Translations under genes and position numbers: made by a program
Part shown: piece after piece, positions 10,164 through 21,640 of the stretch
Numbering within the stretch: position 1 is the stretch's first letter
Layout: each line of letters begins with the position of its first letter
Assembly: GCA_012490785.1 (NCBI GenBank)
Contig: JAAXCT010000087.1
Coordinates: 1,178,001 to 1,242,000, forward strand
Origin: Eragrostis nindensis
Taxonomy: Eukaryota > Streptophyta > Magnoliopsida > Poales > Poaceae
DNA length: 64,000 nt
Reading direction: 5' to 3'
The notes under the pieces: model-generated
The model's database searches: none
What the model was told of the DNA's origin: nothing
Seen by the model: only the letters and a program-made list of their open reading frames with translations

Positions 10164-12379
10164 AAGGGTGATGGTGGTGGACCGTGCGCCGCAACGTCAA
10201 CTCATGAACGTCCACCACAAGCTTCGAGTGCTTCATCGACAAATCTACTCTTCAAGGAGGTAACTTGTATCATAGTAGTTTCTTTTCTTGCATTGCTTGC
10301 ATGGTAGCTAGGTGCTCCTTTGTGAACTAGTATGTTTGCATCCATGCATATGTAAATAACTAAAGAAAAGAACAAAAATTAGTTCAAGGTCTAACTTTCT
10401 CAAGATAGCTATGAGCATGGGGGATGCTTGAGTTGGTGGACCGATGGACTCAAGGCAAGGTTTGGCTCATAGTGAGTAAGCTTGAGAGAGGCTCAAACTT
10501 GACCTTGAGTAGGTTTCCTTTATGCGTTGTCTTAACTTTGCTTGCATATCACATGGCATGTTTACTTTCCCTTGCATTTGTATGATATGCTTGTCTCATG
10601 CATTGCATATAGGAAATCACAAAGGAGTTGTCACACTATGAGGAAGTGCTTCATTCGTAATATGATCTCACATCTCATAGAAGTGTGACTAAAGAAAAGA
10701 ATTGCGCTTCATGCCCATTGAGTCTTGCTAAATGATCCTCAAGGTTAAATCTACTTGCACGGATCATAGGCAAATGGCTCATACATACCCCTCCTTTGGT
10801 TTTATCTCTTTTGGTTCTTATTTGGTTGCATCTTGTTTGCCGATTGAAAAATTACTATAAGCCTATGCGCAACTTATATTGGTTTATTTTCAAAGGAGTG
10901 TTTGAGAGTTCCCCTTCTAGTCCATGTTTGGTGTTTATTTGGTTCTTATATGAGAAACTTGGACTTAGAAGGAAATTCCTTGAAAATCAGCATTTCTGGA
11001 CCTGACCGTACAATACGGTCAAAGGGACCGTACAATACGGTGTGCTTTTGCACGAGATCCTTCGAAACCTGAGGCAGAAAGGAGACCGGACAATACGGTC
11101 CTGCAGACCGTACAATACGGTCTCTATAGATTAACTGTCAGGGTTCCAAAGGAGACCGTACAATACGATCCCTATGACCGTACCATACGGTCTGGTTAAC
11201 TTCATCGCGAGATCGTTTTCAATCCGATCCGTTGATTCCTTTCTGGACCGATCTCAACCGTCCGTTCGAATTAAAGCTAATCCTAACGGATTTCCGGCGA
11301 TTACTGTGCATCCCCTTCCCATTACGCCGCCGCTCGCCGAACTCCCGCCTCGCCGTTCCCGCGCGCGCGCGCCCGTACGCCGCCGTCAACCTGCGCCGCG
11401 CTCGCCGCCACGCGGCTCCAGCCACCTCAGCCGCCGCGCCGCCTCGCTCTCTCCCAGCAGCCAGCAGCGCGGCCCTCTCAACCCTAGCGCCCGCCGCGCC
11501 TCCCCGCACCCAGCAGCCGCCGCCGCTTCGCCTCCCGCGCGCCCGCCGTCGCCGAAGACGAGGATGCCTCCTCGCCGTCGACGAGCACCTTGCAGTGGAG
11601 CTCCTCCATCCGCGCGAACCTCGAGCTGTTGCTCCTCCCACGCGCGCGACGAGCTCCTGTACCCGGCGCTTCACCAAGCCCGAGCCTTTCCTTTCCGATG
11701 ATCGTCGTCGATTGATGCTTTGGTGAGCTCCTGGTTCCACAAATTGCACAGTAGCCGATCCAATTCCATGTTCCTATCTAGGGTTTGAGCCATTCATCCT
11801 CATCAATGAAAATCCCTAGAAAAATCGAACCTTTATTGCATTTGTCGTAAAATCCGATTAACTTCAATGAAATTGAGGTCTTTTGTCTACTGCTGTCATA
11901 GTGTTCAAGTATTGCACTTCTTTTATCTATGACATGTAGTAGTTGGTAGCTTTGTGTCGTTTTCCGATTCCATACCATACACCTAGCTCGACACTTAGTA
12001 CATTCCTCAATTAGTGTCGTATTTCGATGTTGCATATCTAGTATGACACTAGTTGATCTCCACCGATAATCGACAATGCCTTAGTTCCCCATTGCATATT
12101 TGCCGGCATTGTGTCCTTTACCTCTGCGCTAGGACTTCATCTAGATTTACGCGCTTACCTACGATTCTTGCTTGTAGATTATAGTAGGTTATTCTATACT
12201 CATATACCCTGTCTATTCCTATCGTGCAGTGGCAGTGGTCAGCGGACAGTGGGCAGTTGACAGCAGAGCAGAGACAGTGGACGGATTGAGGGCCAAGCCC
12301 TTAGTCCTATCTTTGGCAGTCAGCTTGTCAGTGGACGGGTTGGTGAGCCAAGCTCACTCGCCCTATCTTGTCAGCAGTT
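10164..12379 (+). other. Element B internal non-coding stretch, with GC-rich insert and palindromes
   Basis: No supported coding frame. From 11003 to 11202 there are six or so GACCGTACAATACGGTC-type palindromes, the motif otherwise confined to the LTRs. From about 11310 to 11700 the sequence becomes very GC-rich (CGCCGCC, GCGCGCGC runs). It then falls back to AT-rich text at 11740-12220 that looks like a plant gene leader or intron. The abrupt composition change suggests captured host sequence (inference; the source is not identified). Confidence 0.6.
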
Positions 12380-14760
12380 ATGGCAGGAGGTTCTGGCAGC
12401 GGCAGAGGCAGGGGCAGAGGAGATCGTGATAGGGGCAAGGCCAAGCTTGTAGAGCAGCCCAAGAAGAAGAAGCAGAAGACTGGTGATCCAGAGTGGGATC
12501 GATCTCTGAGGGCAGCAGATGTTGATATGCCAGCTGGCAGGGACACAGCTTTCAGGATCAGGGATACACCTGCTAGAGGACAAGGGGAGACTCCGAGGAG
12601 GTCTTCCAGGGCTAGAGCTACAGTGCAGCGGACTCCGTCCACCCGTGAGGTTGGTACGTCGAGGACCGCGCAGGAGCAGCCAGAGTCAGAGGCAGAGGAG
12701 AGTTCTCACTCAGGTGACGAGGTCACAGAGGCTGACAGGCAGAGGATGGCAGTCAAGTTCTGTGCTCTTGACAGGACTGCCACACTCAGGGACGTGCTTG
12801 CTGAGGACGCACTCAGGCTGCCAGGCCCCATCCTCAAGAAGTTCAGGAGAGTTGCTGAGGAGACTTGGGTACCTGCCAGGAGAGACCCACAGGCAGGAGG
12901 TCCTTTCTGGACCTTCTTCAGCAGAGGATAGCAGCTGGTTTGAGGAGTAGACTGCGGACAGATGGACCTGATAAGCTCTTTGTCACTCACCAGCACTGCA
13001 GTATAGAGGCTGCCAGCAGAGGTGCCGGGACGGATTTCACACAGCACCTATCTTTTATTCCGGGCCTTGAGGAGATCATCACTACACCGATGCGATGGGA
13101 TGCTGACATTGTGATGGATTTCTACGCTCTCTCTGGATAGCGCCAGACCGCTCAGTTATATGGTTTATACTCAGAGGCCAGCCCCACAGAGTGACAAGGG
13201 AGAACCTCGTAGAGGCACTTGAGACCATCCAGCACGAGACCAGAGTGTTTCCGCTAGCTCACCCAGGGATGGACCCTCCCCGCAGACCTCTTGGGGGACA
13301 CCTACCGTCTGATAAGGATATGAGCATTGCTTTCCCTCCACCTCACTCGGAGAACTTCAGCCGAGCTCACACCAGACTTACACATGAGGGCAGAGTTCTC
13401 AGGAGTATACTGAGCAGGACGATAGTTCCCAGGAGTGGATACAGAGATCAGTTCTCCATCTTGCTCAGTGGGTTGTGATGTTGATGCTGAGGCACAGAGG
13501 CTTTGATTTGGTTGATCTGATACTGTGCCAGATGGAGGATGTTATTGCTGAGAGTATAGCTGCCAGGCACTTAGCCTTTGCACCACTGATCTGCTATTTT
13601 CTGAGGAGGCTACAGTTGTTTTGTCTCAGGAGATTATGACGAGCTGCCCAAGGTGACCACAGCATACACACCCCTACCTGCCTCCGGCAGACGGGTTGCT
13701 GCCCGGGAGTCAGCTTCACAGGGGAGTTCTTCACAGGGCCTAGGTGACACGGCTATCGAGACAGAGCTGCATATACAGACTGGTAGCCAGATGGAGTCCA
13801 TTCCTGAGGACGTGACTCCGGACTCTAGAGCAGGACCTTCAGCGTCTGCTACAGCTCCAGCTCAGACAGACTCGGTACTACATGCAGAGCTAGCAGCCCT
13901 TCGCAGAGAGATCCAGAGTCAGCGAGAGGATAGGGAGAGGGATCGACAGATGCTAGACAGTGTGGTACATACTCAGAGGGAGGTGGCCTCTGTTTGTCGT
14001 CGCTTTTCACTGGTTTTGAGGCGATTGCTCAGACTCTTCGTCTTTTTGGACAGGCATTGCCAGGCCTCCCGTCTTTCCCGCCTATCACTTTCCCAGGTGT
14101 GCTGCCACCAGATACAGTTCAGTTTCAGCAGCAGTACAGCAGCAGCAGCGACAGCAGCAGTTTGCTCAGACACAGGGAGGACAGTCATCCAGTCAGGGAC
14201 AGTACTTCAGCACCTTACTCACGGCTCCCATCTCACCTGGTGCACCTACGGTGGGGCCGTCGACGTCCACGTTTGCTGGCTTGACTGGAGAGGCAGGACC
14301 TTCACAGCAGTACTTTTCTTCACCAGGTCTCTCCATGACTCCATCAGCCCTACTAGCTACTACAGCTCCAAGCTTCTCACCGCTTCAACTGACGAGTCCC
14401 TTCTTCGTGTCACCACTGCCAGCTCGTACACTTGACTTCGACACAGTAGCACAGACCACCTCAGTGCAGACAGACTCAGTTCTTACAGCTTCACAGGCAG
14501 AGGTTGTGTCTACTACAGCTGAGACTGCAGCAGTGGATCTACTGATTTTGGGTACACTCCTCAGGAGGTACGTGAGGCTCTTGCCACAGGCACTTCTCCA
14601 GAGCAGCAGACAGCACCCTCCAGGACTCCTTCACCACTTCAGAGTTTGAGTACACAGGCACTTCTTCTGAGCAGCAGCAGCCACAGCAGGGCACCTCTTC
14701 AGCTCCAGAGCTTTCAGTGTCTACTACCACTGCACCTCCTCCAGCCTCCGCCGCGAGTAG
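12380..14760 (+). pseudogene. Element B second ORF, unknown function, decayed
   Basis: An ORF of about 790 codons can be followed through at least three frames: 12380-12931, about 12900-13140, then 13653-14070 and 14251-14649 among others. Visible traits are an RG-rich basic N-terminus with a PKKKKQK nuclear-localisation-like patch (about residues 30-35) and a middle region without recognised motif. A likely coiled coil follows (ELAALRREIQSQREDRERDR, near 13885-13945), then a long Pro/Ser/Gln-rich C-terminus. I do not recognise the family. Position after gag and before the 3' LTR is where SIRE-type elements may carry an extra ORF, but no transmembrane segment is evident. Confidence 0.55.
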
Positions 14761-15426
14761 GACAGCAGTTTTCTCTTTCCTTCTTTCTCTTTTTGGTCAT
14801 TGGTGCCAAAGGGGGAGAGAGATAGAGAGATCTTGTATAGGTCTAAGGGGGAGTAGTGGAGTGATCTTGTGTCCAGGGGGAGTGTGAGACATTTTGTCCA
14901 GGAGGAGATCTTTTGGTACTTCATTGTATATTCTTTTGGTACTTCGTGGTTCTTGTTGAGCTTGATTTGCTTTTGCTTGTGTTTAGCTCATCAAGAATAC
15001 ACTTGGTTTCATTTACATACACTTGCTCTTATCTATATATCTTGTATATTGCTCGTTTCTGATATATTGCTCTGATATATTGCTCTGAGTTTGTGTATGT
15101 TTACCTGGATGCACTTATTTATATCTATCTTGCCAGGTTTCCTCCTTCTGTGATGATATGTGCACTCACTTGCTTTTGCAGGAATATCTCATAATCTTAT
15201 CATCACAGAGTTGTGGTCATAGCTCATGTTTTTACTCCATATATATCACCCATGTGCTCTAACTCTATTTTGCAGGTGATACCTTTTGAGCTATGACTAC
15301 CTTGTTCTCCGTTTTACTTGTTCTTCATTTCATATCCAATCTTCTAGATCACTCTTACGCATTTCATTATATATCTTTTGATATCTTTTGATATGTGTTG
15401 TCACCAATCACCAAAAAGGGGGAGAT

Positions 15427-17103
15427 TGTAAGCTTCATGACCATTGGAGTTCGGAAACCCCAAAGGTATGAATGTTTTGGTGATTGGGTGACCATATTGA
15501 TGTGACTAACATTTCCTTGTAGGATATTCAAATGGTCATGTCAATGAAGCGTCGTCTCACATACTCTATCTATCGACGACTTGGTGATTGGTTGCCTCGA
15601 CAATTCGGATCGAGAACTTGATGGAGTCAAGGTTGAAGATGGATCAAGGCTAAGGACATGATAGACCAAGCAAGTGTTGGCTTGGTGTAGATGCTAGCTT
15701 GAGTCCATAGGAAAAACCGGACTATCAAGAGGGATCGAATTGGTTCTCTTAGAGCACACTAGGTTAGAGATCAAATGGATGCATTGTGAGTCTCTTGAGG
15801 GCTAGGGTGGCTGAAGAGAAGAAGAGGAACCAAGGATGAAGAAGTTGGAAGCAAGGATCAAGAGTGGATCAAGTTTTCAGCTTATCCGGTAGAGACCGGA
15901 CAGTACGGTCCTAAGGACCGTATGGTACGGTCTTCATTGAAGATCCAGACAGAGAAGTGAAGTCTCGGGATGCTGAGAAAATGAAGACCGGACAATGGAC
16001 CGTATGGTACGGTCAAGGGACCGGACAGTACGGTCATCAGAAGATTTCCAGACAGAGAAGTTGAAGTTTCTGGAAGTGGAAGAAATGAAGACCGGACAAT
16101 CGACCGGATGGTACGGTCCTAGGGACCGGACAGTACGGTCTTCATTGGAGATGAAGAAGAAGATGGAGATGCGCCTGGAAATAGAGACCGGACAATACGG
16201 TCTGGAAGAGACCGGACAGTACGGTCCTTTGTACGGTCTCTAGTTTCGCAGGGCACTTTGGGCAACGGCTAGTTTTGGGTTGGTAGCCTATAATAGTTGG
16301 TTGCCCGCCCCTTGAGGGGTCTCTTGGCCATTGTTGGAGTGCAGGAAACTCAGAGGAAGCCAAGAGCAAGGGAGAGAAGCACTTGTGAAGGATTTGGAGT
16401 GATCCTAGTGCTTGAGAGAGTAGCAATTGCATCCACTTGATCTCTAGGCTAGTGTGAGCTTGAGAGAGTCACTTCGGTTTGTTACTCTTGGTCTATGGCA
16501 AGGCCTAGACCGGTTAGGCGTTGGTGTTGAGCTGTCCAAGGAGATTGTGGAAGCTAACACAAGTTTGTACACGGTCTTGGAGCTTCCCGTGCGAAAGAAG
16601 CATCACTAGTGGAGCGCCCTTTGGCACGCATCACGTGCGGAGCCTTACCTCCGGAAGAGTACCCGGGATCGAGCCCGGCGGGACGTGCCCGCGACTTCAC
16701 TCGGAGGGTGAAGTGTGCTCTAGGAGGGATCGCCATCGAGCGGAGGGACGGGGTCGAGACTCCGGCGGGAGTGACCCAACGTGGAGTAGGGGAAGGCGCC
16801 ATCCTTCCGAGACCACGGGAAAAATCATGAGCATTCCTATCCCTATCTCCTTTACTTACTAGCATTTACGCTTCCGCATTTACTTCATGTGCTAGTAGAA
16901 TTGCATGATAGGTTGTCTCCTTACTACTTGGTAGAATTGCTTGCTAGGGTGTTGCTTGTTGCATAGACTAGATTGTGTGCGCGCATCGCTTGCTTGTGTT
17001 ATCACCATATCTAGTCTTGCTAGCTTCACACCTAAAGTACGTTTGGGAGAAATTGTTGACACACCGATTCACCCCCCCCCTCTCGGTGCCCTTGATCCTT
17101 TCA
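15427..17103 (+). repeat. 3' LTR of element B
   Basis: 1677 bp and nearly identical to 6472-8145. It is preceded by a purine tract (AAAAAGGGGGAGA, 15413-15425) that serves as the plus-strand primer. Here the TATA box reads CTATAATAG (near 16289), one A shorter than in the 5' LTR. The palindrome array is at about 15893-16241. Confidence 0.95.
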
Positions 17104-17108
17104 TCTCT

Positions 17109-17859
17109 TGCCCCTATGCACATCAACAGAATGGTTCGGCAGAGAGAAAGCATAGGCACATTGTTGAAGTTGGCTTGTTTCTTTATCTTATGCATCTATG
17201 CCTCTTAAATTTTGGGATGAAAGCCTTCCTTGCGGCAACATATCTCATAAATCGCACTCCGAGTAAAGTTATTAATTTCAGCACGCCTCTTGAAAAACTT
17301 TACAAGACAAAACCAGATTTTCTTCTTCCTTGAGAGTTTTGGTTGTGCTTGTTGGCCTAATTTGCGCCCTTATAACAATCGCAAACTTCAGTTCCGGTCT
17401 AAGGAGTGTGTGTTTTCTTGGATATAGCAATATGCATAAGGATTCAAGTGCCTAGATATTCCTACCGGTCGTGTTTATATATCCAGAGATGTAGTTTTTG
17501 ATGAAACTCTCTATCCTTTCTCCAAACTCCATGAGAACGCCGGTGCTAAATTAACATCTGAAATTCTTTTACTTCCACCCTCCTTGATTCCACCAAATGT
17601 TCATCCAGGGGGTTGTGAATTAGATAGCCCTATAACTGATTTTCAGGGAACTAATAATTTTTCTGCAGACGACACGATATTGCATGCAGGAAGTATGGAA
17701 GCTGATGCACCTGCAAGAACCATCGGAGAATCGGCCTTGGGATTGGTTCCTCGTACTGGTCTTGTCCCTGGGCAGACGCGGGCTGGTGTACACGGCCCGT
17801 CCTTGCTCGACACGCGGCGCACTGCCTCTACTGAGGAGCCAGCATCGTCCCGAGGGCCG
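17109..17859 (+). pseudogene. Element A integrase C-terminal part, broken
   Basis: The integrase of element A resumes after B: CPYAHQQNGSAERKHRH (the QNG.AERK motif with the last catalytic Glu region), then FLAATYLINRTPS. Frameshifts occur near 17190 and 17335. The GYS...K..CL and VF-DE parts (17400-17510) follow, then a variable proline-rich linker to 17859. Element C is inserted at 17865. Confidence 0.88.
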
Positions 17860-17864
17860 GCTCC

Positions 17865-19856
17865 TGTAAGCTTCATGACCATTGGAGCTAAGGAAACCCC
17901 AAGGTATAAATGTTTTGGTGATAGGATGAGAACCATGAATGTGACTAACACTCTTGTAAGATCTTATAGGTCACAATAGAAAGAAAGCTCCGTCCGTTGG
18001 TGGTAAACGCCAACACACCATGAACTTAATGAAAAGGATGATTGGTTGCCTTCATCGACACAAGAACGGACTTGATAGAGTCGCGGAGAAGATATGGATC
18101 AAGGCTAAGGACATGCTAGATCCAAGCGAGTGTTGCTTCGTTAGATGTTAGCTTGAGTCCATAGGAAAAACCGGACTATCAAGAGGGTTCGAGGTGGTTC
18201 TCTTAGTGCACACTAGTTATAGAGATCATTGGATGCATGGTGAGTCTCTCAGGGGCTAGGGTGGCAGAAGAGGATTGAAGGAACCAAGAAGTTCAAGTTT
18301 GGAAGAAGAAGATCAAGAAGAAGATCGAAGCTGCGAAGGCAGAAGAGACCGGACAGTACGGTCATGGAGACCGTACAATACGGTCTACAGTGGAAATCCA
18401 GACAGAAAGGCTGAAGTTTCTGGAAGTGGAGAAATGGAGACCGGACAGTTGACCGGACAGTACGGTCCTAGGGACCGGACAGTACGGTCTCTATTGAGTT
18501 TTCCAGACAGAGAAGCTGAAGTTTCTGGAAGTTGAAGAATGAAGACCGGACAGTTGACCGGACGGTACGGTCAGGGACCGGACGGTACGGTCTTACAGGC
18601 GAAGAGCAACAGAGAAGGAGAAGTTTCTGTTGGCTGAAGAAGAAGTGGAGACCGGACAGTACGGTCCTAGAGACCGGACAGTACGGTCTACTTTGAGATG
18701 AGGAGCAGCACTCCCTGGACACCGGTCTGGTGAAGACCGGACAATACGGTCTAATGGAGACCGGACAGTACGGTCTATTGTACGGTCAACACGCAGACTG
18801 GGCACTTTTGGACAACGGCTAGTTTGAGGTTGGTGGCCTATATATAGTCGGTTGTTTACCTCTTTGAGGTGCTCTTGGACCCAGGAAAGAGGGGAGGTGC
18901 TGCCAAGAAGCCAAGAGGAATAAGTGTGAAGCACTTGAGAAGGATTTGGAGTGATCCTAGTGCTTGAGAGAGTGACGAGTTGCATCCTTTGATCTCTAGG
19001 CTAGTGTGGGCTTGAGAGAGTCATCTAGAGCTGTTACTCTTGGTCTATGGCAAGGCCTAGACTGGTTAGGCGTTGGTGTTGAGCTGTCCAAGGAGATTGT
19101 GGAAGCTGAAACAAGTTTGTACACGGTTTTGAAGCTTCCTGTGCGAAAGAAGCATCACTAGTAGAGCGCCCTTTGGCACGCATCAAGTACGGAGCCTTAC
19201 CTCCGGAAGAGTACCCGGGAGAGAGCCCGGCGGGACGTGCCCGCGACTTCACTCGGAGGGTGAAGTGTGCTCTAGGAGGGATCGCCATCGAGCGGAGGGA
19301 CGGGGTCGAGACTTCGGCGGGAGTGACCCAACGTGGAGTAGGGGAAGGCGCCATCCTTCCGAGACCACGGGAAAACATCATGAGCATTTCTATCCTTTCT
19401 CTTTTACTACTCGCATTTACTTATCGCACTATATATGATTGCTTGTAGTACTTGAGTTGTGCTCCTATCTTGCTTGTGTGTTTACCTTGGTACCTACTAG
19501 CCTCACTAGGTTTGCTTGTTTGCCTTGCTCGTGTACTTACTTGTTGTAGCCTATCTAGTAGCTCTAAGGACTCTACTTAGTGTGCCTAGTATCTTAGTTG
19601 TTTTGTTCCCTTGTTATCTTGTTGCCTTACCTTGCCTAGCTTAAGTCTTTCGCTATATATATATATCTTGTGCTAGGTTGCTAGTGTGGTGTGCTTGTGT
19701 TATCTATATCCACTAGCTATATAGGTCAAGGATACTCCTTAGTGTGCTTTACCTTGTTAGTAGAACTACTCGCTAGGAGTTGCTTGGGTGTTAGTGTTTG
19801 GAAATAGATTCTAGAGTGGACCGATTCACCCCCCTCTCGGTCACAAGATCCTTACA
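17865..19856 (+). repeat. 5' LTR of element C
   Basis: Contains the palindrome array (18347-18788), a TATATATAG box near 18839, and the conserved GC-rich segment (19150-19375). Relative to the 3' LTR it has about 97 bp more, between TGTGTT and GTGTTTGG words near 19695-19800. Confidence 0.95.
18347..18788. repeat. Palindrome array in C 5' LTR
   Basis: About a dozen copies of GACCGGACAGTACGGTC and variants (GACCGTACAATACGGTC, GACCGGACGGTACGGTC), irregularly spaced, often in close pairs. The equivalent array in the 3' LTR is at 26596-27036. Confidence 0.9.
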
Positions 19857-19871
19857 AGTGGTATCAGAGCC
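19857..19871 (+). promoter_or_regulatory. Primer binding site of element C
   Basis: AGTGGTATCAGAGCC follows the 5' LTR directly and matches the initiator-Met tRNA complement. Confidence 0.9.
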
Positions 19872-19930
19872 AAGTGCTCATTATTAGGGCTTTACCGCCT
19901 TGAGTCGTGACCGGGATTGCGTGTGGGAAA

Positions 19931-21640
19931 ATGGAGTCCACTCATGATGACGTTTCTAACGCTTCCATCGCCTCTACTTTGATTGAGCCTTATGATTGTG
20001 TGCTTAATGGCATTTTCTACTATGATGTGCGTGATGAGTATGATGAGCTTGTCTTGGATGATAATGAGGATATCACTAACTTTGCCTCTCGCTTGTATGT
20101 TCTTGCTAGGAAACTCATGACAAGGGGATATCCTTCTATTATGCACAAGCATGTTGTGAAGAAGCTTATCCGATCTCTACCACTCGCACGGTTTGGCCTT
20201 CTCGCTTTTGCTCGAGTGGATGAGTTTGTGAACATGCCCTATGATGAGGTGGTTGCTATTCTCTCCTCTCTTGAGGAGGATATCAAGAAGGGCAAGGATA
20301 TCTCTCATGCAAGTGACAATCAACACATTGAAGCTCAACCTCTACCTCAAGCTCAATCATCATCTCGTGTTGGTGAAGGTTCTTCTTCTCGGGATCAAGA
20401 GGATGGATATATCAAGTTATGTGATGAGTTGGATCACATCTCCATGAAGCTAAATGAAGATCTTGTTGAGTTTGCTCTTCGGATGGATTCTCTCATCAGG
20501 AGGATAAATGAGAACAAACTTTGGATAGTCACCAAGGAAGAAGGTCTTAAGAGGTTTCTTGATGCTCTCCCGAAGGACAAGTATGGTGATCACATCAAGT
20601 TTGAGAGCTTTGAGTTTGGATCATATTCAATTGAGCAAGTCATTGAGATCATCACAAGAAGAAGGGCTCGCTCTATGCTCTCTAACACATTCAAGACCCC
20701 AAGTGATGATGAGGAAGAAGAAGAAGATGATAGAGTTCCCGTCTTCTATCGTGATGATGATTATTCAAGTGATAGTGATGATGAGCCGGAGCCTATCAAG
20801 GAATATCACATGAAGAGAGAAGTTTTGCCATCCCTCTTTGAAGACTACTACAACTTGTATGAACCGGGCCTCGCCGGTGGTGCTCACTATCTCCTCTACG
20901 ACATGTATGATGAGTACTATAGGAGAGATGGGGAGTCTTGGCTTGATTGTTGGAAGAGATTTCTTGTGTTAGTGGCTAGAGTGAACTCTTTTGAAGGAGA
21001 AGACAAGATTAGTGATGAGCATGCTATCCACACGGTGCTTTCTCTTCTACCTTACAATAGGAAGGTCCACATTCTAAATGACCTTAATGATGATATTAGT
21101 GGGATGACGCTCAAGGAGGCTATCTTGATGGCATTATCTTATGAGAATCAAATCTACAACATTCTTGAGTACTTCAATGCTAGTGGAGATGTGGGAAGGT
21201 TTCAAGGTCTTCCTCTTGGAACTCATGTCATACACATGGGTGTTGATCGGACCATGTGGAGACACAATGGAGTCACCAAGGCAATGATTGACGCCTTGGA
21301 TGCATTGGACTTGGACTTTCTCAATGGAGTTCCTATGGCCTACATCAAGAGCATGAAAGAGGTAAATGATATGTCAATTGATTCTCACGATACTAATCCC
21401 TCTTTTTGCTTGATGGCTACTTCCAAGGTGAACTACAAGATTGGTGGCAAACATTGGGTGTTGGATAGTGGGTGCACTCAACACATGACCGGGACTTCAT
21501 CCATCTTCACCAACTTGGAGGAAAATGAAGATCATGACAAGGTCATATTTGGGGACAACTCCAAGCACAAGGTGAGAGGTCTTGGTAAGGTGGCTATCTC
21601 AAATGACCTCTCTATCTCTAATGTATTGCTTGTTGAGTCC
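19931..21640 (+). pseudogene. Element C gag-protease with three UBN2-like repeats
   Basis: The frame is open from about 19907; ATG 19931 is the likely start. Three segments look like diverged copies of one UBN2-type gag unit: about 20008-20285, 20402-20670 and 20884-21165. Each has the order aromatic/Asp start, a DF..R...L helix, then K..L..LP..... and a closing helix with xEAI/EVV. The single UBN2 of element B (8490-8790) aligns to each. Acidic spacers (DDEEEEEDD near 20704-20740) separate them. I see no CCHC knuckle. The protease signature WVLDSGCTQHMTG follows near 21456. The frame is lost near 21640, apparently by one missing base. Confidence 0.8.

Larger units (their letters stand above)
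6472..17103 (+). mobile_element. LTR retrotransposon B: gag without pol, non-autonomous
   Basis: LTRs are 6472-8145 and 15427-17103 (about 1.67 kb), start TGTAAGCTTCATGACC and end GATCCTTTCA. TSD TCTCT lies at 6467-6471 and 17104-17108. The LTRs differ at roughly 7-10 bases plus a few small indels by eye. The primer binding site and gag are present, but nothing resembling protease, integrase, RT or RNase H occurs between 10164 and 15426. That space holds a leader-like region and a decayed ORF of unknown function (12380-14760). LTR ends, palindrome arrays and gag type tie it to element C, so a C-like autonomous partner could have mobilised it (inference). Confidence 0.93.
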
